NCBI GenBank assembly: GCA_001885315.1
Contig: MLPZ01000015.1
Span: forward strand, 1-64,000
DNA: 64,000 nt
Direction: 5' to 3'
Origin: Treponema sp. CETP13
Lineage (GTDB): Bacteria > Spirochaetota > Spirochaetia > Treponematales > Treponemataceae
The notes under the pieces were generated by a model. The model was not told where the DNA came from. It was given only the letters and a program-made list of their open reading frames with translations, and made no database searches. A program made the translations under genes and the position numbers. Every line of letters starts with the position of its first letter. Within the stretch, counting starts at the first letter, position 1. Positions 16,344-25,099 of this stretch are shown here, piece after piece.

Positions 16344-18161
16344 TTAATGTATAACGCAACCTCTAAAATCTGATAAACTAGAAAACCCTTTCCTTTGCAT
16401 ATAAGAATATAAACCATCAACTATTTTTATCATACAATCGGGTTCAGCAAAAGTTGCCGTTCCTACCTGCACCGCAGTAGCCCCAGCCATTATAAATTCA
16501 AGGGCATCTTGCCAAGTCCTAATTCCGCCAAGTCCTATAATAGGGATACGTTCATTTTCAGGCAACGAGTTCATCGCTTTGCACACGTCATATACCATTC
16601 GTACAGCAATTGGTCTTATAGCAGGGCCTGCTAATCCAGCAGTAATATTATCAAAAACAGGAATCCCTTTTTCGACATCAATTGCCATCGACTGAAATGT
16701 ATTTACAAGGCTTATCGCATCAGCCCCTGCTTTACGAACAGCCATAGCCACCCCTACTAAATCAGGTGCATTTGGGCTCAACTTAACCATAAGAGGAAGT
16801 GTGGTTGCTTTTCGAACCTCAGTTGTTACTTCTGCAGCAATTTTTGGATCTAAACCAAAGCTCATTCCACCCGCTTTTACGTTTGGACAACTAATATTAA
16901 GTTCTATGATAGTCTGTGAGTTTATATTTGCTTTAACCGCTTTATCAAGCAGTTGAGCGCCTTCTACATAGGTATCAATCGAGGAACCAGATAAATTTAT
17001 AATTGTAACAGGAGTTAAAGACTGCATGAGAGGTAATTCATGCTCTATAAAATGTGGTATTCCTGGATTTTCTAAACCAATTGAATTTATTAATCCTGAT
17101 GGAGTTTCATGTAAACGAACCCCGGTATTTCCAGATCGAGCTTCGAGTGTTAATCCTTTTGAACATATACCACCGAGTCGATTTACATCAATAACATCGG
17201 AATATTCAGTTCCATACCCAAAAGTTCCAGAAGCTGCAATCACAGGGTTTTCGAGTTGCACTCCAGCAATGTTACAAGATAGATCTATATCTGCAGAGTT
17301 CTTACTTTTATTAACCGCTAAAACAGATTTTTTTGGTGCAGAAATTGGGAACTCTAAGATTGAGCCATTAAAAACAGGCCCATCTTTACAACAACGCTTG
17401 TTTCCTTCTTTTGTAGCAATAGAGCACCCAAGACAAGCCCCAACTCCACAAGCCATACGTTTTTCTAACGATAACCAACATTGAACTTTTGCTTGTTTAC
17501 AAATTGTATGAACATACTCAAGTAATGGTTCTGGGCCACAGGCATACACATCAGAATAACCTTTTTGTTGTATCGATCGAACACTTATTACTTCGGGCAG
17601 CATTCCTTTTATACCAACACTTCCATCATCTGTCGTAACATAGAGAGTCTTTGGATCCACATAATCTAGTCCATAACTACCACTTTTAAATCCAGCATAA
17701 AAATCATATGTTTTTGCAGGCAAAGTAGCTGCAAAACCAGCAACAGGCGCAATACCTATACCACCACCAATTATAGCAACAGTAGGATTTTGAATATTAG
17801 ACCTTCCCGAAAAATCTGATACTATTTTTGGAGAAGGGAAACTATTCCCCACAGGTCCAAGCACATCAATTTCATCATCTTCTGATAAGTCACAAAGCTC
17901 TGCTGTTCCGATCCCTTTTTTAAGAATTAAAAACTCAACCCGCACAAATTCATTTGCCGGATTAGCAAATTGTGCATGATACACCGAAATTGGACGTGAT
18001 AATAAAACCCCAGTCTTTTTTGCTCTGAGCAGATAAAACTGCCCTGGAGTTGGTACAATCTTAGAACTTACTTGTATAGCTAGAAGAAATACGTTTTTTT
18101 CTTTTTGCTCGCAACTGAGTGTTTTTGCTGTTGCATATAGAGAATAATTGTTTTCACACAT
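16344..18161 (-). CDS. pyrD: PyrK-PyrD fusion: dihydroorotate dehydrogenase B with its electron-transfer subunit
   Basis: A 605-residue fusion. Residues 1-275 are PyrK: a FAD domain (LLSRPISVYH), an NAD part (VAIIGGGIGIAPVAGF) and four [2Fe-2S] Cys (KRMACGVGACLGCS, then RCCKDG). Residues 290-605 are class 1B PyrD: NPVIAASGTFGYGTEY, NSIGLENPG, the catalytic Cys in ELNISCPNVKAGG, and FMN-binding GLGGIRTWQDALEFIMAGA. It oxidises dihydroorotate with NAD+ in pyrimidine synthesis. The two parts are usually separate genes forming a heterotetramer. It overlaps pyrF by one base. Confidence 0.95.
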   Translation of the reverse strand: MCENNYSLYATAKTLSCEQKEKNVFLLAIQVSSKIVPTPGQFYLLRAKKTGVLLSRPISVYHAQFANPANEFVRVEFLILKKGIGTAELCDLSEDDEIDVLGPVGNSFPSPKIVSDFSGRSNIQNPTVAIIGGGIGIAPVAGFAATLPAKTYDFYAGFKSGSYGLDYVDPKTLYVTTDDGSVGIKGMLPEVISVRSIQQKGYSDVYACGPEPLLEYVHTICKQAKVQCWLSLEKRMACGVGACLGCSIATKEGNKRCCKDGPVFNGSILEFPISAPKKSVLAVNKSKNSADIDLSCNIAGVQLENPVIAASGTFGYGTEYSDVIDVNRLGGICSKGLTLEARSGNTGVRLHETPSGLINSIGLENPGIPHFIEHELPLMQSLTPVTIINLSGSSIDTYVEGAQLLDKAVKANINSQTIIELNISCPNVKAGGMSFGLDPKIAAEVTTEVRKATTLPLMVKLSPNAPDLVGVAMAVRKAGADAISLVNTFQSMAIDVEKGIPVFDNITAGLAGPAIRPIAVRMVYDVCKAMNSLPENERIPIIGLGGIRTWQDALEFIMAGATAVQVGTATFAEPDCMIKIVDGLYSYMQRKGFSSLSDFRGCVIH

Positions 18162-19141
18162 TACAAAGATCCCTTGGCAGTTAGTAAATCATCTCGTGAC
18201 TGCTCAGCACTTTTTGCCGCCGCTGTAACAATGTCATCCATTGTAAGATTCCCTGCTTTTCTCTTTTCTGCCAAAACAGAAGATTTTTTCCAAGCACATA
18301 GGATTCCTCGACTAGAATTAACAGTTCCTCCAGCTTTATCTAAAAGAGTAGCAGCGATTCGCGCAGCACCACCTTGAGCCCCATATCCAGGAATAAGAAA
18401 AAACATATTGGGATACTTGTTACGTAATTGGCGAGCATCACTTTCTTCGGTACAACCAACGACAGCTCCTACAGGACCACAAGGAAAAGTATTTTTAGTA
18501 GATTGACTATCTAAGAAAGGCTCGGATATTAAAGACTCATTTATACGTACAAGTTCAGAGCCTATGCGGTCAAGAACAATCCCACCCTGTTTTAAGTCAA
18601 GTTTTTCTATATCGGCCATTCCAGGATTTGAAGTTCTAAGAAGTACGAAAATCCCTTTTCCTTTCTCTTGGCAATACTCTACAAAAGGATTGAGCGTTTC
18701 AAATCCCATATATGGATTTAATGTGACAATGTCAGATTCAAAATCTCCAGAAAAATGAGCCCGTGCATATGCATTTGCCGTGGCAGCTATATCTCCTCGT
18801 TTTACATCTGAAATAACTGGTATATCAACATTCCTAAGAGATTGAAGAGTGTCTGCATAAACCTTCATTCCTTCTATGCCCATCGCCTCATAATAGGCAA
18901 TTTGAACCTTAAAACAAGCAGAAAAAGGAGCACATGCTTCTATTAATTTGCGATTATATTCAAGAACAGCAGCTGCTGGAGCTCTATATTTTTTGAGCAC
19001 TTCTGGAGGAATATAACTCGGATCTGTATCAAGCCCACAACATAGAGGACCCTTTTTCTCACATGCCTTTTGCAGGCGTCTCATCTGACAAATTGTATTC
19101 TTATCACTCATAAAGATACTATACCATAAAACATTGTTCAT
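18161..19141 (-). CDS. pyrF: Orotidine 5'-phosphate decarboxylase (long type)
   Basis: A 326-residue OMP decarboxylase of the long (PyrF type 2) group. Key parts are CCGLDTD near the start, PVISDVKRGDIAATANAYA holding the catalytic Asp-x-Lys-x-x-Asp, and FLIPGYGAQGG near the phosphate-binding end. It makes UMP. The start could be the ATG at 19111 (MSDKN) instead, since the first ten residues (NNVLWYSIF) look non-conserved and there is no obvious ribosome site for either. It lies divergently, 14 bases from a lipoprotein gene. Confidence 0.93.
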   Translation of the reverse strand: MNNVLWYSIFMSDKNTICQMRRLQKACEKKGPLCCGLDTDPSYIPPEVLKKYRAPAAAVLEYNRKLIEACAPFSACFKVQIAYYEAMGIEGMKVYADTLQSLRNVDIPVISDVKRGDIAATANAYARAHFSGDFESDIVTLNPYMGFETLNPFVEYCQEKGKGIFVLLRTSNPGMADIEKLDLKQGGIVLDRIGSELVRINESLISEPFLDSQSTKNTFPCGPVGAVVGCTEESDARQLRNKYPNMFFLIPGYGAQGGAARIAATLLDKAGGTVNSSRGILCAWKKSSVLAEKRKAGNLTMDDIVTAAAKSAEQSRDDLLTAKGSL

Positions 19142-19155
19142 GATATACTTGTCGT

Positions 19156-20640
19156 ATGGAAAGAAAAAAACTTACATTAATCATCATAATATCAGTAATT
19201 ATGGCCCTTACAAGTTGCGCAAGTATGCGCGTAAAAGGATCTGACCCGATAAGTAGAGCAATATCTATAACTCAATTAATGATAGACGGTAATACAAAAG
19301 ATTCGTATATTAAAATTTACCTTGAAGAAATGCCCGAAGCCCGTGCAAAAATGACAATGGCAGCATTGAATGCAAAACAAAATCAACAATCTTATATTAT
19401 TATTGCAGATGAGATTGATTCTTGGATTACATTAAACAATAACTTGCAGACATTACAAGCTCTTTATCCCAATGGACTCTATGGGAAAAAATTACATGCA
19501 TCTTTTATGTACACAGACTATTCTGACTTAAAAATCACAGCTACAAATTATGCTTGTGATTACTTTTTTGAAAAAGCTCGTGTTATCTATGATAACAATT
19601 CTTTACCCCCGCAATCAAAACGACCAGCCCTTGAATATCTTACAAAAGCTACAAATTATTCATCTAAAAATGATGACAAAATTTTCCCAATGGGAGCCGA
19701 TATAACATATTCGATTGCAGAATCTGAAAAAAATTCTAGTGATTTAGACACATTAAAAGATGCACAGGAAATGTATTTAAAATCCACTTCATGGGTTCCA
19801 GACTATAAAGATGCCTTAGCAAAGGTGAGCGCATTAAACATAACAATATCAGAAGAATACATTAAACTTGGAGACAGCTATAACAGTCAAAATACTTACA
19901 ATGCATTTCGTAAAGCCTTAGACAATTATACAGAAGCAGAAAACTACCTTCCCGATTCTGCTTCAACTAAAATAGACCAAGTAACCGAGAAACTTACTAT
20001 CAAAGTAGCCTATATTTATGGTGACGATTCTTATTCAGATTCTGATATTTCTGAAATTGTTGATTTATTACAAAAAAAACTTGATTCCAATAATCAAGGT
20101 CCTGCTTTTATAAAAATGGATTTTATACCTGTTTATCGAAAAATAACTACCCTACTTTTAGCCAGTGAGTTTTTCGAAGACTATGATTTTATTTTTATTC
20201 CAAATGATAACTATGGCCAAGTTTACGAAGAAATAAGTGATATAAAACATACAGACACTCCTGTTTCTAATGTTATAGATGATGTAACCTATACTGGAAC
20301 TGTTGAAAAAGAAGAGACTTTTGTTTCTGTTTACTATCACTGCCAATACAACCTTTACGACATGCGTTCTGCGTATAAAAAGTTAGAAAAAAGTTGGGTC
20401 GAAAAACAAAATATACAAAAGAAAACATTTTCGCAGTATGCTTATACAGGAGCAGTTGAAGCGAAACCCTCTGACTTTTCAGATGGTACCGACTACAAAA
20501 AAGGTCTATGGGGATATTATTTCCCAAAATTCGCACAAGATGGTTATAATTATAAAATGCTTTCTGCAGATTTTATTAAGTTAAATTATTTGGGAGAGGA
20601 TTTTGTCAAAATACTTAATACACTAAGGTATAATAATTAA
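19156..20640 (+). CDS. Large uncharacterised lipoprotein
   Basis: A 494-residue protein with a lipoprotein signal (hydrophobic residues 6-19, lipobox LTSC with Cys at 21). The body is helix-rich with many Tyr/Asp/Lys and a few TPR-like pairs (EARAKMTMAALNAKQNQ; YNAFRKALDNYTEAENYL), followed by mixed alpha/beta from about residue 270. I do not recognise a family. The 3' flank has its own promoter for the next gene, so this is probably monocistronic. It would sit on the periplasmic or outer face. Confidence 0.7.
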   Translation: MERKKLTLIIIISVIMALTSCASMRVKGSDPISRAISITQLMIDGNTKDSYIKIYLEEMPEARAKMTMAALNAKQNQQSYIIIADEIDSWITLNNNLQTLQALYPNGLYGKKLHASFMYTDYSDLKITATNYACDYFFEKARVIYDNNSLPPQSKRPALEYLTKATNYSSKNDDKIFPMGADITYSIAESEKNSSDLDTLKDAQEMYLKSTSWVPDYKDALAKVSALNITISEEYIKLGDSYNSQNTYNAFRKALDNYTEAENYLPDSASTKIDQVTEKLTIKVAYIYGDDSYSDSDISEIVDLLQKKLDSNNQGPAFIKMDFIPVYRKITTLLLASEFFEDYDFIFIPNDNYGQVYEEISDIKHTDTPVSNVIDDVTYTGTVEKEETFVSVYYHCQYNLYDMRSAYKKLEKSWVEKQNIQKKTFSQYAYTGAVEAKPSDFSDGTDYKKGLWGYYFPKFAQDGYNYKMLSADFIKLNYLGEDFVKILNTLRYNN

Positions 20641-20667
20641 CACAAATTTTTATTTTACAAAATAGAC

Positions 20668-20696
20668 TTGACAGCTATTATGTTACTCTATATAGT
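20668..20696 (+). promoter_or_regulatory. Near-consensus sigma-70 promoter for the TrpX-like binding protein
   Basis: TTGACA and TATAGT are separated by exactly 17 bases, and the start codon lies about 45 bases past the expected transcription start. The -10 hexamer and part of the spacer lie inside a 20-base palindrome, indicating tight repression. Confidence 0.8.
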
Positions 20697-20700
20697 AACA
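20681..20700. promoter_or_regulatory. Operator 1: TGTTACT-N6-AGTAACA palindrome over the -10 box
   Basis: A perfect 7-base inverted repeat with six central bases. It covers the -10 element of the preceding promoter. An identical pair of arms recurs 32 bases downstream. Binding here would block RNA polymerase. The regulator is not encoded nearby. Confidence 0.7.
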
Positions 20701-20712
20701 GTTATATTAGAT

Positions 20713-20732
20713 TGTTACTGTTAAGAGTAACA
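20713..20732. promoter_or_regulatory. Operator 2: second TGTTACT-N6-AGTAACA palindrome, in the leader
   Basis: The arms are the same as operator 1 with a different core (GTTAAG). Start-to-start distance is 32 bases, three helical turns, so two dimers would bind on the same face of DNA. It lies between the expected transcription start and the GGAG ribosome site. Confidence 0.7.
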
Positions 20733-20747
20733 TAATTAGGAGTTTTT

Positions 20748-21767
20748 ATGAAATCGATGAGAAAAATTACATTACGATCAATTTTTGTTACTGTTACATT
20801 TTTAACAGCACTATTCACTGTTATTGGCTGTTCAAAAAAAGAACCGACTGAAAACAACACCGTAAAAATTGGTATTTCAAAAATTGTTCAACATGTAGCA
20901 CTCGACAATGTAGAACAAGGCATCCAAGATGCTATTAATCAAGCTGGAATTACAGCAGAATTTGATTTACAAAATGCCAATGGTGATGTAAACACCGCCA
21001 CACAAATTGCTAACAAGTTCAAATCAGAAAAAGTTGACATAGCAGTTGGAATCGCTACCCCTACAGCTATTGCTCTTGCAAATACTATTAGTGATATTCC
21101 TGTTGTATTTGCAACAGTTACTGATCCTATTGGGGCTGGATTAGTTGATACTCTTGATCATGGTAAAAACAATGTTACAGGTTTAAGTGATGCAATCCCT
21201 ACTGCCGAACACATCAAACTTTTTGCAAAATTAGCCAACATAAAAACACTCGGTTATATTTATACTTCTAGCGAAGCAAACTCGATTACAGGTTTAAATT
21301 TAGTAAAAGTAGCTTGTGAAGAAAACGGCATTCAACTTATTACACAATCAATAAGTAAAAGTTCCGAAGTAAAACAAGCATCAGAAGCTATTGTAAATCG
21401 TGTAGACGGTTTATATTTAACAACAGACAATACAGTATTTAGTGCACTCTCAGCTCTTGTTCAGGTTTTTGGGAAAGCTAAAAAACCTATTTTCTCTGGA
21501 GATGTTACAGGTGCTATGGAAGGTGGATGTGCATTTGCATCTGGATTCAATTACTACAAAGCAGGATTCGCTACTGGAGAAATGGTTGTCGACATCTTAA
21601 ATGGTAAAAAACCAGCTGATATTCCCGTAAAATTTTTGACCGATCCATCAGAAACTGATTTTTTAGTTGACTTAGATGCATTAGCAAACTGTGATATCGA
21701 AATACCTCAAGAGTATATTGACGAAGCAAATTACATCTTTGAAAATGGAACTTTAACAGAAAAATAA
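20748..21767 (+). CDS. ABC transporter substrate-binding lipoprotein, TrpX-like
   Basis: A 339-residue lipoprotein (signal with lipobox VIGC at residue ~27) of the ABC_sub_bind / TrpX family. Typical segments are KIGISKIVQHVALDNVEQGIQDA, VGIATPTAIALANTISDIPVVFATVTDP and a repeat of the fold with YLTTDNTVFSALSALV. Members deliver tryptophan or other aromatic-like ligands. Its permease and ATPase partners appear to be the genes at 25100 and 26020. Expression is under a strong promoter with twin operators. Ligand is inferred from family only. Confidence 0.88.
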   Translation: MKSMRKITLRSIFVTVTFLTALFTVIGCSKKEPTENNTVKIGISKIVQHVALDNVEQGIQDAINQAGITAEFDLQNANGDVNTATQIANKFKSEKVDIAVGIATPTAIALANTISDIPVVFATVTDPIGAGLVDTLDHGKNNVTGLSDAIPTAEHIKLFAKLANIKTLGYIYTSSEANSITGLNLVKVACEENGIQLITQSISKSSEVKQASEAIVNRVDGLYLTTDNTVFSALSALVQVFGKAKKPIFSGDVTGAMEGGCAFASGFNYYKAGFATGEMVVDILNGKKPADIPVKFLTDPSETDFLVDLDALANCDIEIPQEYIDEANYIFENGTLTEK

Positions 21768-21795
21768 CTATAAGAAAACCGTGATTAAATAGCCT

Positions 21796-21833
21796 GACTG
21801 AACAATTTTTATTATAAAAAAAATTGCTCAGTC
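21796..21833 (-). terminator. Hairpin between converging genes, probable terminator
   Basis: 15-base arms GACTGAaCAATTTTT / AAAAATTGCTCAGTC have one mismatch that becomes G-U when read on the minus strand. A T8 tract falls in the minus-strand ascending arm. It directly abuts a perfect palindrome. It probably separates the converging binding-protein and peptidase transcripts. Confidence 0.5.
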
Positions 21834-21871
21834 CCGGAATTATGTAGAAATTAATTTCTACATAATTCCGG
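21834..21871. repeat. 38-base perfect palindrome overlapping the end of the peptidase gene
   Basis: 19-base arms beginning CCGGAATTATGTAG with no spacer. The minus-strand peptidase gene's last seven codons and its stop lie inside it. In RNA from either strand it forms a very stable hairpin. It has no T-run immediately after it on either strand. Confidence 0.85.
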
Positions 21872-22783
21872 ACGATATTCAAAATGCATATTGTCCCAGA
21901 GAATCCATTTTCCACCCCAAATAAAGCCTTCGTTTTCGAAAGCTTTTATGACATCAGGAGCAGGCATCCAACGGTTTTCTAAAGGTAAGAGCATCCAGTT
22001 AGAATCCCAATCTGCTCTCCATCGCCAATACATATTTTTTGTTTTCCAACCTTTTGGCAATATATCTAGTGCAATACCACGACTATGCTGACTAGGATTT
22101 GAAGTGTCTGAAACCTCACGCCAAGAATAACCTTGAATGTCCAATAATTGATCTAAAAAAAACTGAACTGTGCCATATTCAGGTTTTATACCATGTTTAA
22201 TTTCTTTATCTCTTAACGCATAAATTTGTTTTTCTACTTGAAAAAGCTTAGATACCAATTTTTCATGGATATTTAAATAGTGCCCTAGAAATTTTATATT
22301 AACAATATGTTTTTCTAGAGCTGTTCGAGAAGCACAATCATAGAGTGCATTATAAAAACCAGTATAATAAGGATTTTGTAATTTTCGTGCTTTATAAAAG
22401 TCTTCGCTTTTTAGCCTAGAAACTAATTCATCACTAAAAACAGTTTTATCATTAGGATTTGGTATTGTGTCAGAATAGGTATAGTCTAAATGCGGTCGCC
22501 AAGAACTAGAATTATCCAGTTCTTTTTCTGGTAAAAAACGGCTCCCTGCCCAAAATAAAGGAACCCCATTTATATTTAAAAGCCAATCATTTTTTTCTTG
22601 ATCATAGCAGACCACATTTACTATACCTGGATACGCATTAACATACCTTCGAATTTCATCAGGTATAGTATTAATATGAAAACTAAAACTTGAAAAAATA
22701 AAGAAAAAAAAACTTATAAATAAGGCACCGAATACTAATTTACTGTATTTGTTGTTGTTTATCATTTTATAAAGAATTAACAA
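21851..22783 (-). CDS. M15-family (VanY-like) D,D-carboxypeptidase/peptidase, membrane-anchored
   Basis: A 310-residue protein with an N-terminal signal anchor (residues ~13-33). The C-terminal Peptidase_M15 zinc site is seen as SQHSRGIALDIL (His and Asp ligands) and WDNMHFEYRPEL (catalytic/zinc His near the end). A coiled-coil-like stretch (VSKLFQVEKQIYALRDKE) precedes it. It probably trims peptidoglycan stems in the periplasm. Its start overlaps the isocitrate dehydrogenase end by 17 bases, so the two are co-transcribed. Confidence 0.82.
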   Translation of the reverse strand: MLILYKMINNNKYSKLVFGALFISFFFFIFSSFSFHINTIPDEIRRYVNAYPGIVNVVCYDQEKNDWLLNINGVPLFWAGSRFLPEKELDNSSSWRPHLDYTYSDTIPNPNDKTVFSDELVSRLKSEDFYKARKLQNPYYTGFYNALYDCASRTALEKHIVNIKFLGHYLNIHEKLVSKLFQVEKQIYALRDKEIKHGIKPEYGTVQFFLDQLLDIQGYSWREVSDTSNPSQHSRGIALDILPKGWKTKNMYWRWRADWDSNWMLLPLENRWMPAPDVIKAFENEGFIWGGKWILWDNMHFEYRPELCRN

Positions 22784-25019
22784 ATTGATTATATGTTACA
22801 CTAGGTCGCATTGCAGATACAGCTCTTTCTTCATTAGGATGATAATATCCGCCAAGATCAACAGGAGAATTTTGTACAGAAAGTAATTCTCTTACAATTT
22901 TATCTTCATTAATTACCAAGTTTGTTGCAACTTGTTTAAAAATCTTTGCAAGTTTTATATCAACTGTTTGAACAGCTAGCTCTTGTGCCCAATACATTGT
23001 TAGATAAAATTGAGCTGTCCTATTATCTTGTTCTCCCACTTTGCGAGAAGGGCCTCTCCCTTCATTTAAATACCTTGTTGTTGCGACATTTAAACACTGC
23101 GATAATGCATTAGCATGTAATTTGATTTCAGGATCTTCTGTTTTTTCGGCAGTTTGTTCCAAAGAAACAGCAAGTGCTAAAAACTCACCAAGACTATCCC
23201 ATCTTAAATGATTCTCGTTCAAAAATTGTTGCACATGTTTTGGAGCCGAGCCACCTGCACCGGTCTCGTATAATCCACCGCCAGCCATTAAAGGAACGAT
23301 AGATAACATTTTTGCAGAAGTTCCAACTTCAAGAATTGGAAATAAATCTGTAAGGTAGTCACGCAAAATATTACCTGTTGCAGCTATGATATCATGACCT
23401 TTTGTAATCTCATCCATTGTAAAATTACAGGCTTCTACAGGATTCATAATTTTTATAGAAATGCCATTTGTATTTTCTTTTTTAAGTACAGCTTCTACTT
23501 TTACTGATATAGCTCTATCATGTGCACGATTTTGATCGAGCCAAAAAATAACTGGCTGCCCAGAAGTTCTACCCCTATGTATTGCAAGTTTTACCCAATC
23601 AATAATTGCATCTTCTTTTGTGCGACAAATACGAAAAATATCCCCGGCTTTAACCTGTTGTTCTAGTAAAACGTCTCCGTTGTCGTCTAGTAATTGAATA
23701 ACTCCATTTGTTACACTTGAAGGAACAATAACAGTTGTCGGATGAGAACCATACTCTTCAGCTTTTCGCGCCATTAGCCCAACATTTCCAACACTCCCCA
23801 TCGTCGCAGGATTAAAAGCCCCATGAACTTTGCAATATTCAACACACGCAGAATACACTTGGGCATAACTACGATCAGGAATAATCGCTATTGTTTCTTG
23901 TAATTTCCCATCTTTATTCCACATACAACCTGAATTTCGAATCATTGCTGGAATACTTGCATCTATAATAGTATCTGATGGAACATGAAAATTTGTAATT
24001 CCTTTATCAGAATTTACCATAGCCAAATCAGGACCAGAGGCAATGCAATTATCTATTGCTTTAGTTATTTTCTTTTGTTTTTCTTGAGGTAACGTTGCTA
24101 TTTTTTTATACAAATCTCCAAGTCCATTTTTAGGATCAACTTCAAGAGCTTTAAATTCATCTGCAAATTCCTTAAAAACTGGAGCAAAGTAAACTTCAAG
24201 CATATCACCAAAAATAACGGGATCACTTACTTTCATCATTGTAGCTTTTAAATGAACAGAAAGAAGTAAATTTTCTTTTTTAGCTGCAATCATTGTATCT
24301 GCAAAAAAAGATTGAAGCTCTTTTTTACTCATAACAGAAGCATCTACAATTTCATTTTTTTCTAGAATAACAGTGTCTTTCATTACAATACTATTAGAAG
24401 ACTTGCTACTGTCACTATTTTTGAGCACAATTTTTGCCATTTTACTATCATTGGCAATCACTACAGACTTTTCACTTCCGTAAAAATCACCCTTACTCAT
24501 ACTCATAATACGTGTTTTTACATTTTTATCCCATTTTCCATTAAAATGAGGATGACTTTTTGCATAAGCTTTTACGGGGACTGGAACTCGACGATCGGAA
24601 TTTCCCATTCTTATCACTGGGTTTACTGCACTACCTTTAACTTTATTATATCGAGCAATAATCTCTGGATCGCCATCCTCTTCTGGATAGTCTGGAATAG
24701 CAAAACCTTGATTCTGAAGCTCTTGTACTGCTGCCTTTAGCTGAGGAACAGATGCCGAAATATTAGGCAATTTAATAATGTTAGAATCATTCTCACAAAC
24801 CATGTTACCAAGCTCACCAAGTGCATCATTTTCTTTTTGATTCTCTTTTAAGTATTCTGGAAAAACCGCTAAAATTCGAGCAGCTAATGATATATTTTTT
24901 GTTTTAACAGTGATTCCACCCTGTTTTAAAAATGCCTTAACAACAGGCAAAAATGCACGTGTTGCAAGTGCGGGAGCTTCATCACTAAAGGTCCAGTATA
25001 TACATTCTTTGTCCGACAT
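22767..25019 (-). CDS. icd: Monomeric NADP-dependent isocitrate dehydrogenase
   Basis: A 750-residue enzyme of the monomeric type (family length ~740) that makes 2-oxoglutarate and NADPH. Diagnostic segments include YWTFSDEAPALATRAFLPVV at the start, IRMGNSDRRVPVPVKAYAKSHPH, MWNKDGKLQETIAIIPDRSYA, FWLDQNRAHD and GGGLYETGAGGSAPKHVQQF. It is full length with GGAGG upstream. In an anaerobe this mainly supplies glutamate precursors and NADPH. It splits the TrpXYZ-like transporter genes. Confidence 0.97.
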   Translation of the reverse strand: MSDKECIYWTFSDEAPALATRAFLPVVKAFLKQGGITVKTKNISLAARILAVFPEYLKENQKENDALGELGNMVCENDSNIIKLPNISASVPQLKAAVQELQNQGFAIPDYPEEDGDPEIIARYNKVKGSAVNPVIRMGNSDRRVPVPVKAYAKSHPHFNGKWDKNVKTRIMSMSKGDFYGSEKSVVIANDSKMAKIVLKNSDSSKSSNSIVMKDTVILEKNEIVDASVMSKKELQSFFADTMIAAKKENLLLSVHLKATMMKVSDPVIFGDMLEVYFAPVFKEFADEFKALEVDPKNGLGDLYKKIATLPQEKQKKITKAIDNCIASGPDLAMVNSDKGITNFHVPSDTIIDASIPAMIRNSGCMWNKDGKLQETIAIIPDRSYAQVYSACVEYCKVHGAFNPATMGSVGNVGLMARKAEEYGSHPTTVIVPSSVTNGVIQLLDDNGDVLLEQQVKAGDIFRICRTKEDAIIDWVKLAIHRGRTSGQPVIFWLDQNRAHDRAISVKVEAVLKKENTNGISIKIMNPVEACNFTMDEITKGHDIIAATGNILRDYLTDLFPILEVGTSAKMLSIVPLMAGGGLYETGAGGSAPKHVQQFLNENHLRWDSLGEFLALAVSLEQTAEKTEDPEIKLHANALSQCLNVATTRYLNEGRGPSRKVGEQDNRTAQFYLTMYWAQELAVQTVDIKLAKIFKQVATNLVINEDKIVRELLSVQNSPVDLGGYYHPNEERAVSAMRPSVTYNQFVNSL

Positions 25020-25057
25020 AAAAAATTGTCCTCCGCTGGTATTCTTTTAATTTCTTC

Positions 25058-25086
25058 ATTATACTATTTATAGAAACAAAACACAA
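25058..25086 (-). promoter_or_regulatory. Promoter for isocitrate dehydrogenase
   Basis: On the minus strand TTGTGT, 17 bases, TATAAT. The expected start is ~30 bases before the gene, with the GCGGAGG ribosome site between. Confidence 0.55.
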
Positions 25087-25099
25087 ATTCGGAGAAATT

